A stretch of 64,000 nucleotides of DNA from Fistularia commersonii (Eukaryota; Chordata; Actinopteri; Syngnathiformes; Fistulariidae). Of the stretch, positions 60,327 to 64,000 are shown in pieces; positions within the stretch are counted from its first letter, which is position 1; each line of letters opens with the position of its first letter. The notes under the pieces are model-generated. The model searched no databases, was not told the origin of the DNA, and saw only the letters and a list, made by a program, of their open reading frames with translations. Position numbers and translations under genes: made by a program. The stretch spans positions 13,777,001 through 13,841,000 of the forward strand of contig JBBMNZ010000009.1 of assembly GCA_037954325.1 (NCBI GenBank), read 5' to 3'.

Positions 60327-61570
60327 ACACGAATAGCTTTATACTCTATCCGATTAAAACGCAACAATTTTATTGAGTCTTTATTGTCATGGAATGACAC
60401 CATAACCCTCCTTGATTTTTGTAGATTACTGTGAGTTCTCTGTTTCAGGTATTATGGATTATCAGTGTGGTTCCCAGACGTAATCAAACACCTCCAGGCT
60501 GATGAATATGCCTCCAGGGTGATGATCCACAACAACGAACGCATAGAAGATTTTACCTTCAACTTCACCCTGGAGAACCAGATCCACAGAAATGGTGTGT
60601 TCCTCAATGACAGGTGGGTCATGTGATTTCTCAAATTAACTCCATTTACAGATAATATAATTTAATATGCAAATGACACCCATTATCATCTGGGTAATTG
60701 ACACACTTTTGATTGTTTTTTACTTTTTAAAATTGTTATTGTGAATAGCTTCAATTACTTGCTGATTTTTTGCATTTCATTTTAATTATTTGCTGCCCGT
60801 TTTCTGCCTGTAACTAATTCTACCCAAGTTTCTGGTAATTTCTCCTAATTTTTTTTGAGTTCTGTTAATTTTTTTCCTCTCAAAGTTATTTAGGCAATTG
60901 CTTGTTTTTTCAAAGTCTTTTTTTAATGTAATTTATTGGTCAGCTGGCATTTTATTGGTTATTCTTTTCAATCGGTTTAGAATTTTCATCTTGTTATTTT
61001 TCGTATTTTGGGAAAATTCTCTATTGATTTCATTTAAGTAGTTAAGTTTATATAACGTTCGAGTATTTTCTCACCAACTCACTTCGTTAGTTTACCCTCC
61101 TCCACCTTCAAACAGCAAATTTTTTTACTGACAGTTAAAAGAACATGGATAAATAAGGGAAGGTGCCTGTGAACAGAGCACTGGCGTCGGTGATAATCAT
61201 CCCGCCTCCTCTATCTGCAGCACCACCAGGAAATTAAAAGGCTTATCTCGGCCTCCTCTCTCAGATCTGGTACTGACACGTGGAGTCTGGAGAGACCGGG
61301 CATTTGTGTGCTCAGCCTGTTTTTTTTTTTTCCATCGGCACCGCAGACCAAATTGCGAATTTATATGAAAAAAATAAAAATTGCATTACTTCTGTAAAAT
61401 GTTAAAATATCCTGTGTCGACTTGCACGCTTTTCAGATTCATCGGTATGAAGTTCAAGGCTGTGACTTTCATCGACTCATCCTTCCTCAACTGCTACTTT
61501 GAGGATGTTTCCTCAGTTGGATCCTTCTTCAAAAACTGCTCCTTTGTTGACTCCTTCTTCTACAACACCG
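41329..61570 (+). CDS. sv2c: Synaptic vesicle glycoprotein 2C (partial, 3' exons outside)
   Basis: SV2 proteins are 12-TM major-facilitator-like glycoproteins of synaptic vesicles that interact with synaptotagmin and modulate exocytosis. Coding exons: 41329-41935, 51754-51934, 53643-53794, 57055-57188, 57839-57928, 58008-58118, 59063-59151, 60449-60613, 61437-61570. Joined they are 1663 nt, about 554 of roughly 727 residues, with every junction in phase. The order is: cytosolic acidic N terminus with the conserved SSDATEGHDDEDEIYEGEYQ segment, TM1 (about 161-185), TM2 with the MFS loop SDKVGRKQ, TM3-6, cytosolic loop, TM7, and the luminal loop of pentapeptide-like F-rich repeats with the sequons NFT and NCS. 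It is SV2C rather than SV2A or SV2B because of the TSLVKGAKDIAKE/RSYNRFQDE N terminus and the CFNYPVKDNT loop. The ATG at 41329 has a strong context (A at -3, G at +4). The rest of the luminal loop and TM8-12 are not in the window. Confidence 0.96.
42045..42310 (-). repeat. Dispersed repeat family A, minus copy
   Basis: 'gagctgggggctggacc', 'ggcggggcttactctgg', 'gacatccaaccattcactctc' and 'tgtttttggactgctgg' are the reverse complement of the family body. It lies 110 bp after the SV2C exon. Confidence 0.65.
42678..42700. repeat. (GT)n microsatellite
   Basis: About 11 GT units in SV2C intron 2. Confidence 0.9.
43263..43724 (+). mobile_element. Non-autonomous hAT element with 8-bp TSD and transposase remnant
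   Basis: It begins CAGGGGTGGGCAAACT and ends TTCGCTCACCCCTG, with flanks cattagat and cattatat (8-bp target duplication, one mismatch). On the + strand a decayed transposase segment reads CDLAFSVDIQGKLQGK and then VHEMQASVRAFKTELLLFSK, which resembles the DLAFL.D....LN..LQG region of Charlie/GTF2IRD2-like transposases. It is the same family as 1934-2427 in the opposite orientation. Confidence 0.9.
43960..44160 (+). repeat. Dispersed repeat family A, 3' part
   Basis: 'gaatggttgtatatcactatg', 'gattggctggcgacccgg', 'gacagccaagataggctc' and 'aggacaagcgatatagaa' match the 3' half of the family. Confidence 0.7.
44745..45235 (-). repeat. Dispersed repeat family A, minus copy with internal duplication
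   Basis: 'taccgcttatcctgtag' and 'ggctattcaagctgtcattgg' start it. The segment 'atagaaacaaacaaccattc...cattcacacgtcacatag' appears in more than one version before 'ttttggacggtgggaggaaa' and 'gagaacccagagaaaaccca', so two copies may be merged. Confidence 0.65.
47255..47420 (+). repeat. Dispersed repeat family A, 3' part
   Basis: 'gaatgaaagagtgaatggttttac', 'acaagtgaccagtcgagg', 'cagccccgcct' and 'aagataagcagtacagttaatgaatgaatg' match the 3' half of the family. Confidence 0.62.
47544..47785. repeat. Compound (AT)n(GT)n and (CA)n(TA)n microsatellites
   Basis: (AT)n from 47544, (GT)n to about 47627, unique sequence, then (CA)n and (TA)n near 47738-47785. Degenerate TATA/CATA repeats continue to about 48012. 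Confidence 0.93.
48640..48890 (+). repeat. Dispersed repeat family A, + copy
   Basis: 'gggttctctcaaggttctcc', 'gtgaatgacagggtgaacag', 'gccctgtgattgacaggtgcctgg' and 'aaaccccgcctctaaccc' match the family. Confidence 0.68.
49650..49858 (-). mobile_element. tRNA-derived SINE copy (family B), minus strand
   Basis: On the minus strand: a tRNA-like head with 'gaaccaaacatttctggttcaattccc', then 'gagcaagacacagaacccta', 'catggttcatctgtgatgg' and a tail ending in 'cattattac'. It is the same family as 13600-13810 and 55190-55365. Confidence 0.72.
50006..50075. repeat. (ACT)n/(AAT)n trinucleotide array
   Basis: About nine ACT units, then degenerate ACT/AAT units. Confidence 0.92.
50085..50230 (+). repeat. 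Dispersed repeat family F fragment
   Basis: 'gtgatttcttttatgaaaatt' and 'gccactaccatagactgg' resemble the central part of 26760-27290. Confidence 0.42.
51754..51934 (+). CDS. sv2c: SV2C exon: TM2 and TM3
   Basis: 181 nt, SIVYLGMMFGAFFWGGLSDK to CRMVSGF plus two bases, bounded by ggtgtctcag and GTGAGT. It holds the MFS motif-A-like loop LSDKVGRKQ. Confidence 0.97.
51935..53642 (+). other. SV2C intron, no features beyond AT-rich DNA
   Basis: AT-rich sequence with A- and T-runs. 'gtggccacaaaatattgttccgagggccgcgagtctgagg' near 53410-53450 looks like a transposon end fragment but has no partner here. No exon was found. Confidence 0.6.
53643..53794 (+). CDS. sv2c: SV2C exon: TM4 and TM5
   Basis: 152 nt, IGGAVPIVFSYFAEVLAREK to WAIIPHY plus one base, bounded by tctgcctgtag and GTCAGT. 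It is nearly identical to human SV2C, including REKRGEHLSWLCMFWMIGG. Confidence 0.97.
54281..54312. repeat. (GT)n microsatellite
   Basis: About 16 GT units with one GC interruption. Confidence 0.92.
55190..55365 (+). mobile_element. tRNA-derived SINE copy (family B), head truncated
   Basis: It begins inside the B-box-like segment ('aggttcgattcc'), then 'gagcaaggctctgaaccctt', 'catggttcatccatgatggg' and a tail 'ttaataaagtacaataaaatt'. The tRNA 5' half is missing. Confidence 0.68.
56054..56127. repeat. (GT)n microsatellite
   Basis: A long GT array with a single TATG interruption. Confidence 0.94.
56205..56290. repeat. (GT)n microsatellite
   Basis: About 43 uninterrupted TG units, the longest pure dinucleotide run in the window. 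Confidence 0.96.
57055..57188 (+). CDS. sv2c: SV2C exon: TM6 region
   Basis: 134 nt, WSFSMGSAYQFHSWRVFVVV to PESPRFYLE, phase 1 start and phase 0 end, bounded by ttacacag and GTGAGA. Confidence 0.97.
57262..57718 (+). mobile_element. 5'-truncated L1-type LINE 3' end with poly(A)
   Basis: A short frame reads ITVNWLKPYPPTLDHWRQRL and MEHITGNLRLRTVLCLNKWA, the typical C-terminal end of L1/Tx1-clade ORF2 (KWLKP.PPT...W......ME..T..LR). A short 3' UTR with AATAAA and an A-rich tail near 57700-57718 follow. The insertion lies in an SV2C intron in sense orientation. Confidence 0.78.
57839..57928 (+). CDS. sv2c: SV2C exon: cytosolic loop, part 1
   Basis: 30 codons, NGKHDEAWMVLKHIHDTNMR to PERVFT, phase 0, bounded by ttttctag and GTGAGT. 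It is highly conserved among SV2A, B and C. Confidence 0.97.
58008..58118 (+). CDS. sv2c: SV2C exon: cytosolic loop, part 2 (divergent)
   Basis: 37 codons, VNRIKIPKQLDELVEMGEES to IRAELRA, the same length as the human exon, but the TGTWY.R segment present in all three human SV2 proteins is replaced by SANPVLKVLL. It is bounded by tttacag and GTCAGA. Confidence 0.93.
58477..58517. repeat. (GT)n microsatellite
   Basis: About 20 GT units. Confidence 0.94.
58549..58900 (-). repeat. (ATAAG)n array with adjoining dispersed repeat
   Basis: About 12 units of a perfect ATAAG pentamer (58549-58611), then 'agactctattaatcccatgac', 'ctgggaaattcaattgtcacagcag' and an A-rich body. This is a repeat type common in teleosts. 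Related sequence is at 62055-62230 and 40520-40620. The strand is a guess. Confidence 0.6.
59063..59151 (+). CDS. sv2c: SV2C exon: loop to TM7
   Basis: 89 nt, IWLTFMRCFNYPVKDNTMKL to WFTLSFG, bounded by ccctcacag and GTAAGA. CFNYPV.DNT is diagnostic for SV2C against SV2A and SV2B. Confidence 0.96.
59786..60138. mobile_element. Mariner-type MITE with TA duplication
   Basis: A 29-bp inverted repeat (left tactgctcaaaaaaataaag..., right complement cactgctcaaaaaaataaag...) encloses 353 bp without coding capacity, flanked by TA on both sides. The inverted ends differ by one base. This fits a Tc1/mariner-derived element. Confidence 0.88.
60211..60326. repeat. (ATCT)n tetranucleotide array
   Basis: About 29 units, with two ATCG variants near the middle. 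The encoded Ile/Tyr/Leu/Ser frame is an artefact. Confidence 0.96.
60449..60613 (+). CDS. sv2c: SV2C exon: TM7 end and start of luminal loop
   Basis: 165 nt, YYGLSVWFPDVIKHLQADEY to NGVFLND, bounded by ctgtttcag and GTGGGT. FNFTLENQIH has an N-glycosylation sequon shared with human SV2 proteins. Confidence 0.96.
61437..61570 (+). CDS. sv2c: SV2C exon: luminal pentapeptide-like repeats
   Basis: 134 nt, FIGMKFKAVTFIDSSFLNCY to FVDSFFYNT plus one base. Phe at every fifth residue is the quadrilateral beta-helix of the luminal domain. FKNCS keeps the glycosylation sequon found in human SV2C. It is the last SV2C exon in the window. Confidence 0.96.
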
Positions 61571-64000
61571 GTGAGTCCGCCGCTCTGACCTTTGACCTCT
61601 AAAGAGCCCGTCATACCACATTTATTTGTTTCTTGCTGCCGTACAACGACCGGGAAGAGCTAAACAAAAAAATAAGTACTGTTTTTGGACATAATGTAGC
61701 TTTTGCATGCTTGTGACCGCCAATGTTTCTGTAAAATAACAGCACTAGTTTGTGATGAATGGTAAAACTTTGATTGTATACAGCTGTGAAAAGCCAAACT
61801 GTACGATAATACTCATAATATGTATTTATACTTCCTTTGCAATACTTGATCTTTCACCATTTGTTACATAACAAAGCCCCAGCATCCTCAAGGGGACACT
61901 TCCTATTTCACATTGTCATAAGCTGCTTACGTCAATAAAGCTACAAATATTAGCAAACATAAATAAACTACCTATGGCATATTTTACCAAGCTTCCATTA
62001 ACAGGCTTGAAAAAAATGAAAGTGTATGATCCTTTTTCTCTACATAACGTGTGAATGAGGGAAATTTCAATTCACACAGCAGAAAGTGGATAGTGCAGTC
62101 AATAATGTACAAGCAGCAAAAAAATTAAAGCTAGAAAATAACAATAAAAATAAACAAGAAATAAAAATATAAATGGTATACATATGTATAAAAGTTGCAA
62201 TTACCAGTGTACAATAATGCTTACAGCAGCAACGCCTGTGGGTGTCTAGGATTAATGGATGTGTCTGTTGGAGTGGGAAAGAATGAGTGCCTGAATGAAT
62301 GAATGAATGAATGAATGAATGGATGAAAATAATTATACAATGTGTGAATGAGAGTGCATGGTTGTATTTCTCTATATATGACGTATGAATGATTTTTTTT
62401 GTCTTCCTCAATATAATACTGAGTAATGAATGAATGAATTTAAAATAAAAACATTGTCCTGTGAGGACACATCCATTACATAAGTATTCCTGAAGTTTAT
62501 TTTTTTTTTTTACCACCAATGAGTCGACTATGAGGACAATAGGTCTGATGTAAGTGGATGTTACTGTAAACTGTGGGAAAAGATAAATAAGACATGTAAG
62601 AATATTAAAATGTATACAATAAACATATTGTCCCCATTTGTGAGGTCAGAGCCCGCATGGACCCCCCCTCACCGAGGTGTTTCCTCCCACTCTCAGAAAA
62701 ATCTAATTATTTTTCAGGTTCCTCACACATAAGTCTCACTCAACCCCTTCATCTTCGCCTGACACTTCATTTTGGTTCTAATGTCTCGGCTTGTGGCTTC
62801 CACCAGAAAGAATGGGTTTAAGCGTTTATGGCTTTTGCTTTATGCCGCCAAATTACTGCTTAACCTCCCGCCCCGGCTCAGATTGGGTTCCCGCATCGCC
62901 GCAGCTGACGCTAACAAAAGAAACTAAACCAGTCTGGGCTGAGAAAAGGAAAAAAAAAAAAAGACAATTTCTACCCACACAAAGACATCTGCCCCATCAT
63001 CCAAAACATCAGATCTCGCCCTGAAACCCCCTGGCCACTGCTACAAAAGAGCAATCCAATTATTTTCAGGCCTGATGGGGGCAAAAAAATACAAGGCTGA
63101 AAAAGGAAGGGGAAAGCAGAAGGCAGAGGGAGGTGTTTGCAAGATTTACAGCTGATTCAGGCCTTGGGGGAGATCAGGCTGGGACAATATTTCCTCCCTG
63201 GCGCTTTAGGAAAACGCTGAACGTGTAGCAGGCGAGGGCAGGCGAGGTTGCTGGCAGGGCCTTGTGGGAAATAAAGTCTCCTTGCCCCCCCTGCGATCTG
63301 TCTCAAGGGACCGGAGGGCGAAAAGGAGTGAGTGGTTGTGTATCCACTGCAGTGTTTGACCAGTTTGAGTATACATGGCAACCAGTAGGGGGCAGTATAC
63401 TACCCAAGAGCAGATTCATAAGTTTGTAACTTTCTTGTTTTTTATTTATTTATTTATTTATTTATTTATTCTAAATTTTGTGTCAAACCCCAAAATTACG
63501 GTTTTATAAATCAGTTAATAAAATATGCAGCAAATCTCACAACATTAGAACAGCAGCCAGAGTTTGCATTCCTCATCTCTTTTAATACAATATATTTCCC
63601 TGCTATTTTATATCCTTTATATCTTCCATTTTCTTGTGTTTTTTATTTCATGCTCATACTATAATCAACTAGATTTAACCTTTTAACGTACTTTATCATG
63701 TAGGATTTCCCATTGAATAAAAGTGGGCCTCATTCATGTTATAAATTATTACAAATAATTTGTCCAGGATTTGTTTAAATATAGCTATAATTATATAACA
63801 TTGTTTTCTGATGTAAGGAGGCAGAATCCCAATTTAATTCCAATTTAGTGTATTGATTGAAAATTTAGTTTTATTGGTGGGGTGGAGCAGAACAACTGTC
63901 ATAATCACTTAAACTAAACTTAAGAAGAAAGTTTAAGCCAACTATAATCTTACAATGAGTAAATACAGTTGGAACAGCGAACCCCCAGCTTTCAGTTTGC
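61571..64000 (+). other. SV2C intron continuing past the window
   Basis: No further SV2C exon was found. A repeat related to 58549-58900 is at about 62055-62230, GAAT units are at 62293-62322 and a TTTA array is at 63438-63470. The stretch 62640-63400 is more complex in composition but has no recognisable coding or RNA signal. Confidence 0.65.
62293..62322. repeat. (GAAT)n array
   Basis: About seven GAAT units followed by a degenerate unit. Confidence 0.88.

Noticed and set aside
61571..61603. Open frame continuing past the last SV2C exon
   Set aside because: It reads through a consensus donor (G|GTGAGT at 61571) into intron and loses homology at once.

Overview
The window is nuclear DNA from a ray-finned fish, most likely a teleost. 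It holds two vertebrate genes with GT-AG introns, many of the CERT1 introns are only 75 to 250 bp, and it is rich in CA/GT microsatellites, hAT and mariner-type DNA transposon remnants, LINE ends and tRNA-derived SINEs of a teleost kind. There is no bacterial operon, CRISPR array or phage module. Both genes lie on the + strand and both run off the window.

Region 1 (1-18,290): the ceramide transfer protein gene CERT1 (COL4A3BP). Fourteen coding exons from 6871 to 16100 encode the last 521 residues, from the second half of the PH domain through the serine-repeat motif, coiled coil, FFAT motif and START domain to the stop. The 5' exons are not in the window. The length equals that of the human 598-residue isoform counted from the same residue, and the ceramide-contact residues fall at their human numbers. 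Bases 1-6870 are intron with transposon debris. A 3' UTR with its own small intron and polyadenylation signals follows the stop.

Region 2 (about 18,290-30,230): intergenic DNA with no recognised gene. It holds members of a dispersed repeat family, a nested hAT element with a recognisable transposase zinc finger, the 3' end of a non-LTR retrotransposon (probably RTE type), a second hAT-like element and microsatellites.

Region 3 (about 30,240-64,000): the synaptic vesicle glycoprotein gene SV2C. A GC-rich segment ending in a good splice donor at 30643 is the best candidate for non-coding exon 1. The start codon is in an exon at 41108-41935, and eight more coding exons reach 61570, giving about 554 residues (acidic N terminus, TM1 to about TM7, and part of the large luminal loop). 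The remaining luminal and C-terminal exons lie beyond the window. The large introns hold most of the repeats.

The two proteins do not work in one pathway: CERT1 moves ceramide from ER to Golgi, and SV2C is a synaptic vesicle transporter-like protein. Their linkage is an old vertebrate association (human 5q13.3), here in a rearranged order. The most unusual observations are a chain of overlapping short upstream ORFs in the inferred SV2C leader, three hAT remnants with readable target-site duplications and transposase fragments (one nested in an older repeat), a heavily amplified dispersed repeat family, and an isolated CpG-rich open reading island at 34,519-34,770 that I cannot identify. I found no convincing previously undescribed biological system.
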